A stretch of 64,000 bases of DNA from Pseudopedobacter beijingensis (lineage in GTDB: Bacteria > Bacteroidota > Bacteroidia > Sphingobacteriales > Sphingobacteriaceae): contig NZ_JBHUDG010000001.1 in the NCBI RefSeq assembly GCF_042678145.1, positions 62,001 through 126,000 on the forward strand, in the 5' to 3' direction. Below the pieces are notes generated by a model. The model was not told the DNA's origin. It did no database searches and worked only from the letters and a program-made list of their open reading frames with translations. The translations under genes were made by a program, and so were the position numbers. Every line of letters begins with the position of its first letter. The first letter of the stretch is position 1. Below are positions 16,013-24,940 of this stretch, piece by piece.

Positions 16013-17746
16013 ATGGCTAAAAATGTAGCAGAACAACTAGTAGACATGCTTGTGGAGATTGGTGTGAAGCGAGTATATGCGGTTACAGGCGATAGTTTAA
16101 ACTTTTTCAATGATGCAGTAAGAAGAAACGGTAAAATCCAATGGATTCATGTCAGGCATGAAGAAGTAGGAGCCTATGCTGCAGCTGCAGAGGCAGAATT
16201 AGATGGTATAGCCTGTTGTGCCGGAAGCTGCGGGCCAGGGCATGTACATTTAATCAATGGATTATACGATGCCAACAAATCTCATGTACCTGTAATAGCC
16301 ATAGCATCTACCATTAATACCAATGAAATGGGGATGGACTATTTTCAGGAAACCAACACTTTTAAGTTATTTGATGATTGTAGTGTTTACAACCAGTTAG
16401 TAACCACAGCCGAACAGTTTCCCCGTATTTTTATAACAGCGGTACAACATGCTATTTCTAAAAAAGGAGTCTCTGTTATTGGTTTACCCGGAGATGTCAG
16501 TCAGCAGGAAGCTGTAGAATCAGACGTATCTAATCAGATTTTTAGATGTAAACCCATTATAAGGCCATCAGATGCAGAACTTAACAAACTAGCCAGCTAT
16601 ATTAACGAAGCAGAAAAAATAACCATTTACTGTGGAGTAGGAGCAGTAGATGCCCATCCCGAGATCTTACAATTGGCAGCAACCATAAAAGCACCGATAG
16701 GGTATTCTTTCAGAGGGAAAATGGGGATACAACATAACAATCCCTACGAGATTGGGATGACAGGCCTTTTGGGCCAACCCTCTGCATATTACAGTATGCA
16801 TGAATCTGATTTGGTATTGCTGTTAGGTACAGACTTTCCTTATCAGAAGTTTATGCCGGCGAATAATAAAATTATCCAGATAGATGAAACAGCAGAAAGA
16901 TTAGGAAGAAGAGCAAAATTAGAATTAGGCTTATGTGGAGATGTTAAAGAAACCCTGAAAGCACTATTGCCATTATTGAAATCACGTACAGATGACCATT
17001 TTCTAAATGCCCAGCTTAAATTCTACGAAAAGGTAAAAGAAAACATGAAAACCTATGTAGAAGAAAGAGGAGAAAAAAACAGTATACAGCCCGAGTTTCT
17101 GGCTCATATTATAGATCAACAAGCAGATAACGATGCCATATTTACCGTTGACACGGGAATGACCTGTGTATGGGGAGCCCGGTTTATTAACGGAACGGGA
17201 ACCCGAAAAATGCTGGGGTCTTTTAACCATGGCTCTATGGCCAATGCCATGCCCATGGCAATAGGAGCAGCGTTGGCACATCCAGAACGTCAGGTGATAG
17301 CCATGTGCGGCGATGGAGGTATTTCTATGCTGTTAGGTGATTTGGCAACCATTAAGCAATACAATTTACCCGTTAAGATTATTGTATTCAATAATAGAGC
17401 GTTAGGTATGGTAAAGTTAGAAATGGAAGTAGCCGGTTTACCCGATAATGAAACCAATATGGAAAACCCTGATTTTGCTATGGTAGCAAAAGCAATGGGA
17501 ATAGTAGGTGTAAATGTAGATCACCCAGATCAAGTAGAAGCTGCCATTCAACAAGCATTTACTTATGACGGCCCCTATTTACTAAATGTTTTTACCAATC
17601 CAAATGCCCTGGCAATGCCCCCTAAAATCGAATGGGAGCAAATTAAGGGAATGACCAAGTCTATGACCAAACTTATGTTAGGTGGTAAAATGGATGAAGT
17701 ATGGGATACCATCAAAAGTAACTTTAAACATCTTAAAGAAATATAA
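16013..17746 (+). CDS. poxB: Pyruvate oxidase / quinone-linked pyruvate dehydrogenase (PoxB-like)
   Basis: Thiamine-diphosphate flavoenzyme that decarboxylates pyruvate, probably to acetate with electrons passed to quinone. Domains: N-terminal PYR domain with catalytic Glu in RHEEVGAYAAAAEAE (near residue 51), a central FAD-binding domain, and a C-terminal PP domain. The PP domain has the GDGG motif (CGDGGISML) and NN in VFNNRALG that bind ThDP-Mg. The 577-residue length is typical. The C-terminal stretch after 545 (MTKSMTKLMLGGKMDEVWDT) is amphipathic, as in PoxB membrane-binding tails. It stands alone with a 280-bp upstream region. Acetolactate synthase is less likely because of the PoxB-like N-terminus. 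Confidence 0.88.
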   Translation: MAKNVAEQLVDMLVEIGVKRVYAVTGDSLNFFNDAVRRNGKIQWIHVRHEEVGAYAAAAEAELDGIACCAGSCGPGHVHLINGLYDANKSHVPVIAIASTINTNEMGMDYFQETNTFKLFDDCSVYNQLVTTAEQFPRIFITAVQHAISKKGVSVIGLPGDVSQQEAVESDVSNQIFRCKPIIRPSDAELNKLASYINEAEKITIYCGVGAVDAHPEILQLAATIKAPIGYSFRGKMGIQHNNPYEIGMTGLLGQPSAYYSMHESDLVLLLGTDFPYQKFMPANNKIIQIDETAERLGRRAKLELGLCGDVKETLKALLPLLKSRTDDHFLNAQLKFYEKVKENMKTYVEERGEKNSIQPEFLAHIIDQQADNDAIFTVDTGMTCVWGARFINGTGTRKMLGSFNHGSMANAMPMAIGAALAHPERQVIAMCGDGGISMLLGDLATIKQYNLPVKIIVFNNRALGMVKLEMEVAGLPDNETNMENPDFAMVAKAMGIVGVNVDHPDQVEAAIQQAFTYDGPYLLNVFTNPNALAMPPKIEWEQIKGMTKSMTKLMLGGKMDEVWDTIKSNFKHLKEI

Positions 17747-17792
17747 AAGCAACTATCGTGTTTTAGTCTTGTAATCAGGAAATACCATGTAT

Positions 17793-17828
17793 AAAAAAAG
17801 GCTTGCACCGATGATATCGGGCAAGCCT
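17793..17828 (-). terminator. Intrinsic terminator for the TonB-dependent receptor
   Basis: Stem AGGCTTGC/GCAAGCCT (17799-17806, 17821-17828) extends through CCGAT/ATCGG with one bulged A. On the minus strand it is followed by a run of seven T. It ends transcripts of the receptor gene. Confidence 0.85.
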
Positions 17829-17858
17829 AATTCAACTAATATTAACTTATTATAAGGA

Positions 17859-20252
17859 TTAAAATCTATAAGAAACAGATGCAGAGAAATTTCTTGGATC
17901 TATCTGATTGATATAACCACCTCTGTAGTAAGAATTATAACCAATAGCATCTGCAATATTGTTCAAATAAAAACGAGCAGTATATTGTTTTATCTTATAA
18001 CCCACTTGTGCATTTAAAGTAGTGTAAGCAGGCATATCAAAAGGCTTTACACCTGTTGGTGTTCCGTGTCCGTCAGGAGATAAACTGAATTCGTTTACAG
18101 GTCTTTCACCTACATAATAAACTCCAAAACCTAAAGAAAGACCATTTAAAGTAGCATCGTTAAAAGCATAGTTAATCCAGCCATTAGCAGTGTGTTTTGG
18201 TGCGTTCATAGGCGCAGAACCATTTACATAAGAAGGGCTGTTTTGATATTGCGCATCAAGATAAGCGTAGCCCAACATTACCTGAAGGTTTTCCAGAATA
18301 CGGCCATTCAATTCAGCCTCAATACCTTTACGTTTTAAATCACCAGCTTTGAAATAAAATCCTGTTGTAAGGTCAGAATTTGGTTGATATTCTGTATTAG
18401 ACAGGTTTTTAGTGATAATATCAAAGTAAGTAAAGTTAAATCTTAATCTGTTATTTAACCAGTCAGATTTAATTCCCACTTCAACCTGATCTGTAGTTGA
18501 TGGACCAATCTCATCACCATTGCTCATTAAGTTGGCAGCAGAACGAAGACTGGTACTGTTGGTAAAAGATCCAAATACATTGATATTGCTGATAGGAGTA
18601 ACCATAACACCCACACTTGGGTTCCACGCATGTCTGCTTGGAGTAGTTACACCAGTCAGTGTCTTTGTTCCCGTAATCTCAGAATATCTTAAACCAACAA
18701 TAGCTTTTACGTACCTGTTAAAAGTAACTACATCCTGAGCCATTAAACCATAAGTATTGTAAGCCGATAATACTTCCGGTTGAGCTGCAAAAACTACTTT
18801 TTTATCAGTAGAATTAGGGATATCCGTAAATACATCTATTACATCTATAGCTACAGAACCTAAATTTGTAGTAGAGGCATCAGCACCTCTGAAGTCAAAA
18901 CCAGCCTGAAAAGTGTGATTTATACTTCCTGTTTTAACATTTTCGCCCACAAGGTCTAATTGAAAAGTGCTGTTTTTATCATTTCTCAAATTTCTACCCT
19001 GTGTTCTTTGTCTTTTATTCCATTCAACATTGGTTTTAGTTAAAGTACTTAATGACGTAGAAGTATTATCTACATTGTATTTAGACGTCATGTAAGCTGC
19101 TCTCAAGCTCAATTTATCAGTCAGTTTTCTATTTAATCTGGCAGAGAAAGAAGATGTAATCGTATTGTTTACATCCGTATTTAAACCTAAGAATTTATTA
19201 TGCGGAAGATTATATAATTTGTTCTCATCAATATTCCCCAGGTTTATAGTACTGTTTACAGGAGTCCTTTTATCATTCATATAATCCCCTTCAATAGTAA
19301 TGGTAGTTTTATCAGTAGGTCTCCACTCCAAAGAAGGATTAATATAAACACGGTTAGAGTTAACAACAGGCCTGTAATTATCAGCCCTTTCAAAAGAACC
19401 ATTTAATCTAACAGCTAAAGTTCTGTTTTTATCCAAAACATTTTGCACATCAAAAGCAGGTCTTAATTGTCCCCAGCTTCCGGCGCGTAAGCTAACCTCA
19501 CCAGAATTAGTGAATTGAGGTGTTTTAGTTACTATGTTAACCACACCACCAGCATTTCCAATATCAGTAATAACACCTTGCGTAATAGCCGCAGAACCCT
19601 TTAAAACCTGAATAGACTCAACACCCTGCATATCCGTAGCAATAGATGCTGTTTGGAATTGAGAATCCATACGTACACCATTTTTTAATACCGGTATACC
19701 ACGAAAACCTCTTGAAGACAAACTCTCTTTTACACCACCATAAGAACCAAACAGGGTAACACCCGGAACGTTTCTTACCGCATCAGTAATAGTTAAAGCC
19801 CCTTGCTCTTCAATTACAACATTAGAAATTATAGAAATACTTTGAATCTGATCAGAAGGTTTAATAGGCATTCTGGTAATAGCCTCTAATCCCTTAGGAG
19901 CTACATAGCGTTCGCCAAAAACCTCAACCTGTGCTAACTCTTTATCCAAAGATTTTAAGGAAATGCTGTTAATATTAGCCTCACCATGTTTAAAAGAGAT
20001 GCTAACTCTCTCAGTAGAATGGCCAACTAAGCTGTACAAAATATTGTATTTACCAGGTAAAATACCTTTTAAGATATATTCCCCGTTTTCATCTGTTTTG
20101 CCGGCAATATTAGCCTCCTCTACATAAATAGAAACAGACGGAAGAGCGTTGCCATTAGTATCATTTACCCTACCTTTTAAGATTGCCCTGTGTTGTGCAA
20201 AGGCTTGAGTAGTAAGGGTTACAAGTAAAAATAAAATAAATCTTTTAACCAT
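17859..20252 (-). CDS. TonB-dependent siderophore receptor
   Basis: Outer-membrane ferric-siderophore transporter, 797 residues. It has a signal peptide (to QAFAQ, about residue 19) and a carboxypeptidase-like regulatory domain (about 24-105). A plug follows (about 125-235, with SSRGFRGIPVLKNGVRMDSQ), then a 22-strand-type barrel ending in NFSASVSYRF with terminal Phe. There is no STN domain, so it is not of the sigma/anti-sigma signalling type. This fits the divergent AraC regulator (20399-21283) as its controller. A full-match -7 box and two 17-bp direct repeats lie in the shared 146-bp gap, and a strong terminator follows. The siderophore itself cannot be named from sequence. Confidence 0.9.
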   Translation of the reverse strand: MVKRFILFLLVTLTTQAFAQHRAILKGRVNDTNGNALPSVSIYVEEANIAGKTDENGEYILKGILPGKYNILYSLVGHSTERVSISFKHGEANINSISLKSLDKELAQVEVFGERYVAPKGLEAITRMPIKPSDQIQSISIISNVVIEEQGALTITDAVRNVPGVTLFGSYGGVKESLSSRGFRGIPVLKNGVRMDSQFQTASIATDMQGVESIQVLKGSAAITQGVITDIGNAGGVVNIVTKTPQFTNSGEVSLRAGSWGQLRPAFDVQNVLDKNRTLAVRLNGSFERADNYRPVVNSNRVYINPSLEWRPTDKTTITIEGDYMNDKRTPVNSTINLGNIDENKLYNLPHNKFLGLNTDVNNTITSSFSARLNRKLTDKLSLRAAYMTSKYNVDNTSTSLSTLTKTNVEWNKRQRTQGRNLRNDKNSTFQLDLVGENVKTGSINHTFQAGFDFRGADASTTNLGSVAIDVIDVFTDIPNSTDKKVVFAAQPEVLSAYNTYGLMAQDVVTFNRYVKAIVGLRYSEITGTKTLTGVTTPSRHAWNPSVGVMVTPISNINVFGSFTNSTSLRSAANLMSNGDEIGPSTTDQVEVGIKSDWLNNRLRFNFTYFDIITKNLSNTEYQPNSDLTTGFYFKAGDLKRKGIEAELNGRILENLQVMLGYAYLDAQYQNSPSYVNGSAPMNAPKHTANGWINYAFNDATLNGLSLGFGVYYVGERPVNEFSLSPDGHGTPTGVKPFDMPAYTTLNAQVGYKIKQYTARFYLNNIADAIGYNSYYRGGYINQIDPRNFSASVSYRF

Positions 20253-20277
20253 TTTATTTGGATTAAGTCTAAATAAT

Positions 20278-20285
20278 TATATTTG
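20278..20285 (+). promoter_or_regulatory. -7 box for the AraC regulator gene
   Basis: TATATTTG matches TAnnTTTG on the plus strand. The transcript would cross the two direct repeats before the start at 20399, allowing autorepression. Confidence 0.4.
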
Positions 20286-20288
20286 CGG

Positions 20289-20296
20289 CAAATCTA
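20289..20296 (-). promoter_or_regulatory. -7 box for the TonB-dependent receptor
   Basis: The minus strand reads TAGATTTG (full TAnnTTTG match), 36 bp before the receptor start codon. The two direct repeats begin 17 bp upstream of it, where an AraC-type activator would contact polymerase. Confidence 0.5.
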
Positions 20297-20312
20297 AGAA
20301 CTTTGTTTATTT

Positions 20313-20350
20313 AAAAACGACGAAAAAGGAAAGAAAAACGACGGAAAAGG
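20313..20350. promoter_or_regulatory. Two 17-bp direct repeats, 21-bp period (AraC-type operator)
   Basis: Repeats AAAAACGACGAAAAAGG (20313-20329) and AAAAACGACGGAAAAGG (20334-20350) differ at one base. The 21-bp period places them on the same DNA face two turns apart, the arrangement bound by AraC-family dimers. They lie between the divergent receptor and AraC genes. Confidence 0.6.
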
Positions 20351-20398
20351 TAATATTCTTATAAAAAGGATATAGAGAAGGAGCTAAAAAATATTAAA

Positions 20399-21283
20399 AT
20401 GATGGATAAAATAACTTTAGCAGAACTTTTAGGCAACAAATGTTTACAGTGGCAAACACCGTTTGTTGATTATTGCTATGCCGATTTTGTATTAAACAAA
20501 GAGTTGAAGTTTTATCTGGATAACCCTAATCAAAAAAATATTTACGTATTATATCTGTTAAGAGGCCATAAAATACAGATAGATACAGACCCAAGCAACA
20601 GCTTACAGCTTAATCAAAAGCAATTTGCTTTAATTTATTGTACTAAAAACCAATCTCAGATAAACTTAACCTGTTTGCCGTCAGAACGAATAGAATTGCT
20701 GGTTATAGGCGTATCAGCAGCATGGTTTCAGGAATTAGAAACTTTGAGAGAAGTTTTTGAACAAGAAAAAATAATTCCGGCAAACAAAACACTAAATAAA
20801 GTAGTCAATATGTCTGTAGAATTGGCAGACTGTATTTCCGGTACCAACCATTTAGACCGCTTTGCAGGAAAAATAAAAGATTGTTATCTGGAATTAAAAG
20901 TACAGGAGATATTGCTGCTATCTGTAGAAGCCTATAAGAATAGTCTGAAAGAACACGAAGAAATAGATACAGGAGCCTTAGAAAAAATGACCTTAATACA
21001 TGATTTGTTAACCAATAATCCAGATAAAGAGCATAGTCTTAAAAACCTGGCAGAAACTATTTGTAGTAACACCACGTTTGTAAAACTAAACTTTAAAAAG
21101 ATTTATGGAAAAACAGTATTTGAGTATTTGCAACAAATACGCATGGAAAAATCATTACAATTATTAAAACAAAAAACACACTCTGTTACAGAAATTGCCA
21201 GTCAGGTAGGCTATAAACACGCTACACACTTTACTGCGGCATTTAAAAAATATTATGGGGTTTCTCCTAAAAAAATTAAGTAA
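20399..21283 (+). CDS. AraC-family regulator, probable siderophore-responsive (PchR/YbtA-like)
   Basis: A 294-residue protein with an unassigned N-terminal sensing domain and a C-terminal AraC HTH (about 198-294; NLAETICSNTTFVKLNFKK and the signature VTEIASQVGYKHATHFTAAF). The C-terminus PKKIK is typical. It is divergent from a TonB-dependent siderophore receptor, as PchR and YbtA are linked to their receptors, so activation of the receptor by the imported ferric siderophore is the likely role. A purine-rich ribosome site (AGAAGGAG) lies upstream. Two ATG codons are adjacent (20399 and 20402); either could be used. Confidence 0.85.
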   Translation: MMDKITLAELLGNKCLQWQTPFVDYCYADFVLNKELKFYLDNPNQKNIYVLYLLRGHKIQIDTDPSNSLQLNQKQFALIYCTKNQSQINLTCLPSERIELLVIGVSAAWFQELETLREVFEQEKIIPANKTLNKVVNMSVELADCISGTNHLDRFAGKIKDCYLELKVQEILLLSVEAYKNSLKEHEEIDTGALEKMTLIHDLLTNNPDKEHSLKNLAETICSNTTFVKLNFKKIYGKTVFEYLQQIRMEKSLQLLKQKTHSVTEIASQVGYKHATHFTAAFKKYYGVSPKKIK

Positions 21284-21503
21284 TTAAACTAAAAATAATT
21301 AATATTTGTTTTAGAGAACATCACAAAAATTAAAAAAGCACAAGAACAAACCCTCTGAAAAAGAATAAAAAACCATTCCAGATTATAAAAAACAAAGCCT
21401 GTTTGAATAGGTAATTTCCAATTTATCCTAAATTTTATTGTTAAAACCGTATCCAGACTCTATCTTCGCTGCATATTCTTTAAAAGAGAAAAAACTCAGG
21501 CTA

Positions 21504-22268
21504 ATGAATAATGAAATCGAACGGCTAATAGCAAAGCATTATCCCAATGCAAAAAAAGGAGAAGAAATAACAGATACCTATTTAAGCTTTCTGAGAGACG
21601 AATATCAATCAGACCTTAGTAAAATGTTATTTGCAACCTCCTTATGCTCAGACGATATAAATGTTTCCACAAACTTTCGTAAAGTATTAACCAGACCCTT
21701 TACTTTAGGCGGAATGGGCGGATTACCCTATGCCGGTCTGACCGGAATGATAGCTTTTGCCCATCATGTACCTGATGGTGGAGACGCATTTATATTCTAT
21801 GGCCCCCATATTGGAATTACAGATGAAGGTGAGTTGGGTAAAATGAGAAGGCCGGGACAAAAGCACCTTACCAATAGCTGCGGAGCATTAATGCTGGCTT
21901 TAGAACGTATAAAAAGGATAGAAGATGTCTATATTCCCGTAAATATGGAAATAGACTATCAGCAAACTTTGCTAGAAAGAAGTGTAATGCCTTTTAAGCA
22001 AAGGATTTTAGAAGCAGAACAGCCCGAAAAAGAAATTACAGAAGTTACCTATAATAACATTAATTACAGAGTACACGAACTTGTAAAAATATGCAAAACA
22101 GAATTTAATTGTGAAAGGGTGTTTCTGCTGGGCGGAGTAATAATCAATACCAGTCCCGAATTCTCGGACTATGTAGACGTAAGAACTTTTGAAGTTTTAG
22201 ATTTGAAAAACATTGAACAGCAAGATCTGATCTCTATTTTACAAAGCGATGCTTTTAAAAATTTGTAG
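21504..22268 (+). CDS. LCIB/C-type beta-carbonic-anhydrase-like protein
   Basis: A 254-residue soluble protein. I recognise the limiting-CO2-inducible protein B/C pattern of algal beta-carbonic anhydrases: TSLCSDDIN (C48, D50), GGMGGLPYAGLTGM, AFAHHVPDGGDAF (H87, H88), FYGPHIGIT (H102), RRPGQ and NSCGALM (C126). In the algal enzymes Cys, His and Cys bind Zn, with an Asp-Arg pair nearby; here C48, one of the His and C126 would serve. The algal Cys-Arg-Asp element is Cys-Ser-Asp here, so activity is uncertain. The start is the ATG at 21504; a TTG 22 codons upstream is less likely. It precedes lgt in the same direction, 64 bp apart. Confidence 0.65.
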   Translation: MNNEIERLIAKHYPNAKKGEEITDTYLSFLRDEYQSDLSKMLFATSLCSDDINVSTNFRKVLTRPFTLGGMGGLPYAGLTGMIAFAHHVPDGGDAFIFYGPHIGITDEGELGKMRRPGQKHLTNSCGALMLALERIKRIEDVYIPVNMEIDYQQTLLERSVMPFKQRILEAEQPEKEITEVTYNNINYRVHELVKICKTEFNCERVFLLGGVIINTSPEFSDYVDVRTFEVLDLKNIEQQDLISILQSDAFKNL

Positions 22269-22332
22269 ACATACAATGGTATTGAAGTAAAAATATTATA
22301 CATTTAAATAATCAATCGCTGAAATAAAGAAT

Positions 22333-23169
22333 ATGCTTTTAAACTATATTACCTGGAATCCGTCAGAAAGCCTTATAGATTTAGGCTTTATCTCAATAAA
22401 ATTCTATTCGTTATGTTTTCTGCTGGCTTTTTTGTTCAGTTACATTGTAGTGAAGAAACAATTCGAGAAAAAAAATATAAGCATAGAAGTACTGGATAAA
22501 CTGACCATTTATGTTTTTTTAGGAACATTAATAGGTGCCAGATTAGGGCATTGTTTGTTTTACGATTTTGCTTATTACTCTAAACATCCATTAGAAATTA
22601 TCTTACCATTTACCTTTAATCCGTTTAGGTTTACCGGTTTTCAGGGTTTGGCAAGTCATGGAGGAGGAATAGGAATTCTGGTAAGTTTGTACCTGTTTTC
22701 CAGAAAATATAAAATGAACCTTTGGTATTTAGTAGATACCGTAGCTATGGTTGTACCTTTGGCCGGTGGTTTTATCCGTTTAGGAAACCTGATGAACTCA
22801 GAAATTATAGGAAAAGTAACAGATGTAAGCTGGGCATTTATTTTTGTAAAAGAAGATATGCAACCCAGACATCCGGCACAATTATACGAAGCTATATGTT
22901 ACTTCTTGTTGTTCTTTTTACTTTATAGAATAAATAAAGAACGCAAGAAAGCCGTAGGATTTAATTTCGGGTTTGTAATTACAGGAATCTTTATTGTAAG
23001 GTTTTTAGTAGAATTTATTAAAGAAAACCAGTCAGCATTTGAGAATGGAATGTTCTTAAATATGGGGCAAATACTAAGTATACCATTTATACTGTTGGGC
23101 TTATATCTCTTGTTTATTAAAAAGAAACAGCCCGAGACAGTTGCCTCTGCCCAAAGAAATAAGAAATAG
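22333..23169 (+). CDS. lgt: Prolipoprotein diacylglyceryl transferase
   Basis: Inner-membrane enzyme that transfers diacylglycerol from phosphatidylglycerol to the lipobox Cys of prolipoproteins. It is 278 residues with about seven membrane segments. Family blocks: GARLGHCLFYD, ASHGGGIGI (the essential His region), the signature GGFIRLGNLMNSEIIG and RHPAQLYEA. The C-terminus is short and basic (AQRNKK). It probably shares a transcript with the LCIB-like gene. A perfect 13-bp hairpin followed by TTTT lies 27 bp after the stop (23196-23249). Confidence 0.94.
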   Translation: MLLNYITWNPSESLIDLGFISIKFYSLCFLLAFLFSYIVVKKQFEKKNISIEVLDKLTIYVFLGTLIGARLGHCLFYDFAYYSKHPLEIILPFTFNPFRFTGFQGLASHGGGIGILVSLYLFSRKYKMNLWYLVDTVAMVVPLAGGFIRLGNLMNSEIIGKVTDVSWAFIFVKEDMQPRHPAQLYEAICYFLLFFLLYRINKERKKAVGFNFGFVITGIFIVRFLVEFIKENQSAFENGMFLNMGQILSIPFILLGLYLLFIKKKQPETVASAQRNKK

Positions 23170-23180
23170 CTTAATCCGGT

Positions 23181-23594
23181 TCCGGGATAATAAAACATTT
23201 AGACAAGCCAAGCCCCGATGGGGGCACATTGAGCTTGTCTAAATGTTTTGCGTGGGGTTAATTAAAGATTGAATATAATGAACGGAGTTCCCAGTGTCAG
23301 AACCACGGATTCAAAAGATTAAAGGATTACACTGATGGAGTTGTATTATGCAAATCAAATCCGTGATATCCAATAATCCTGTATAACGATTTCTGGATAA
23401 TAAAATTGATAGACAAGCCAAGTCCCAACGGGGTCACATTGAGCTTGTCTAAATGTATTGCGTGGGGTTAATAAAGTCCGAATTTGATGAACGGAGTTCC
23501 CAGTGTCAGAACCACGGATTCAAAAGATTAAAGGATTACACTGATGGAGTTGTATTATGCAAATCAAATCCGTGACAACCAATAATCCTGTATA
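23181..23594. repeat. Tandem duplication of an about 205-bp intergenic unit
   Basis: Copy 1 spans about 23181-23386 and copy 2 about 23392-23594; they are nearly identical over most of their length. Each copy has two parts. One is a hairpin-forming half: 13-bp perfect arms CATTTAGACAAGC/GCTTGTCTAAATG in copy 1, 8 bp in copy 2. The other is a half bounded by inverted CACGGATT...AATCCGTG. A further partial AATCCGTGATTCAAAC follows at about 23596. There is no open frame of note inside. Confidence 0.9.
23196..23249 (+). terminator. Hairpin plus T-run after lgt
   Basis: Arms 23196-23208 and 23233-23245 pair perfectly, with an inner CCCC/GGGG pair, and are followed by TTTT. It would end lgt transcripts. 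It is the first half of repeat copy 1, so terminator and repeat have been duplicated together. Confidence 0.6.
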
Positions 23595-23779
23595 ATCCGT
23601 GATTCAAACTAACAGAAAGAAACAATGAAAAGCAAAGTCTAATAGTCGATAGTGCGTCATTAAGGATAGTTTTTTTGCTGAACTTTTGTACGTATAGTAT
23701 TCCTTTCTGGATATCAGAGCAAATTCCCGTTAGGTTTTTCATTTTTACAGGCTACCTACAAGCCAATTACCAGCAACCT

Positions 23780-23814
23780 ACCTAATAAAGGTATAGTATA
23801 CCCTTTTATTAGGT
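23780..23814. repeat. Inverted repeat ACCTAATAAA...TTTATTAGGT
   Basis: Perfect 10-bp outer arms with further near-pairing of GGTATA/TATACCC. It lies in the 907-bp non-coding stretch between lgt and the next gene; no T-run follows directly. Confidence 0.5.
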
Positions 23815-23884
23815 GTTGTTTACACTTTATTAACCTTTTTACCCAGCAATAACAAAGCCCATAGCCTATAAAAAGTATACAAAT

Positions 23885-24005
23885 GGTATAGTAAAGGTAT
23901 AGCAATAGTATAGTAAGTGTATAGTAATTATATTGTAAGTATATAGTAAATAGGGATTAGAGTGGGACTTAAGTGGGAGTTATATGGGACTAGAGTGGGA
24001 CTTAT
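23885..24005. repeat. Degenerate tandem minisatellite (GTATAGTAA and AGTGGGACTT words)
   Basis: About six loosely repeated GTATAGTAA-type units (23885-23950) are followed by four AGTGGGA(C/G)TT-type units (23951-24005). They end about 70 bp before the next start codon. The remainder of 23170-24076 outside the listed repeats shows no gene. Confidence 0.7.
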
Positions 24006-24076
24006 AAACTGAGAAATGCTTGGTTTTAACCTTTTATTTGGTTATTTTAGAGTATACCTAATATAAGCAAAATATT

Positions 24077-24898
24077 ATGGCAGAACAAGAACATTCTTTG
24101 CCTTATTCTGGAAAAACGGGTAATAGAGTAGGCTACCGAAGAGGTAAAAAATACTTTGAACGACAGCAAACCAAATCGTACCAACCCCCTGCAGAAAGTC
24201 TTAAAAGTGCCAATGAATTTGGTACAGCCAGCAAAGCCTCGGTTTTATTAAGAAATGCATTTAAAGAGGTATTGTTAAGTTCTTTTAAAACCGATTTACA
24301 TAGCAGGTTATCTAAGCGTTTTGGAGAAGTATTACGTAGCGGACCAATTGAAAAGAAAGGAACCAGAAACGTATTTGATGGCGATCCTGAGGTTTTGAGA
24401 GGTTTTGAATTTAATAAAGACCGGAGTTTTGATGGTTTAACGCTGCTTAGGTTAACTGTAAATGTGCATGATAAAGAAGTATGGGTACAACTACCTTCGT
24501 TTAAAAGAGAAATTTATACAAGTATGCCTCCAAAGGCCGAGAGATTATGGGTTGAAGTATCCTATGCATGGATTGATTTTACCAATGCTGTACATTTTAC
24601 TTCTAAGGCACCTCCGGTAGTATTCAATGGGGCTGAAGATTTTAAAGGAGGAAGGTTTAAAATAGCTATTCGTGAAGAAAAACAATGGGCTTTGGTAGTG
24701 ATGATTACAATATGTTTTGATTATAATTCATCCGGACCTTTGGGGATTATAGGCAATAAAATGTATCAGGCGGGACGTATAGAGAAGGTATTGTATTTCT
24801 CGGATGGTAAATTGTTGCAGTACCAAAATAATCAGGTCAAAAGCAGAAAAGAGCCCGAAAAAGTTGCTGGTCCTGACGTTTTTTGGGAAGAACTTTAG
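24077..24898 (+). CDS. Hypothetical protein, 273 residues
   Basis: No known family recognised. It is soluble with no signal peptide. The N-terminus is basic and Gly/Tyr-rich (GKTGNRVGYRRGKKYFERQQ), recalling short N-terminal motifs of other Bacteroidota hypothetical proteins, and is followed by a helical stretch (residues 50-90). The C-terminal two thirds look beta-rich (FDGLTLLRLTVNV, RLWVEVSYAWIDF, WALVVMITICFDY). Codon use and length support a real gene. It stands alone between a tandem-repeat field and a palindromic-repeat field, with no strong promoter box. Confidence 0.6.
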   Translation: MAEQEHSLPYSGKTGNRVGYRRGKKYFERQQTKSYQPPAESLKSANEFGTASKASVLLRNAFKEVLLSSFKTDLHSRLSKRFGEVLRSGPIEKKGTRNVFDGDPEVLRGFEFNKDRSFDGLTLLRLTVNVHDKEVWVQLPSFKREIYTSMPPKAERLWVEVSYAWIDFTNAVHFTSKAPPVVFNGAEDFKGGRFKIAIREEKQWALVVMITICFDYNSSGPLGIIGNKMYQAGRIEKVLYFSDGKLLQYQNNQVKSRKEPEKVAGPDVFWEEL

Positions 24899-24940
24899 CT
24901 GTGTAACTGTTTATAAAGAAAGCAGATGTTGTGGTGAGGT

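Noticed and set aside
23536..23742. 68-codon minus-strand frame
   Set aside because: Its first part is repeat copy 2 read backwards; no ribosome site or motif.
23885..24005. CRISPR-like array
   Set aside because: Units are 9-10 nt, contiguous and degenerate with no unique spacers, and no cas gene is present.
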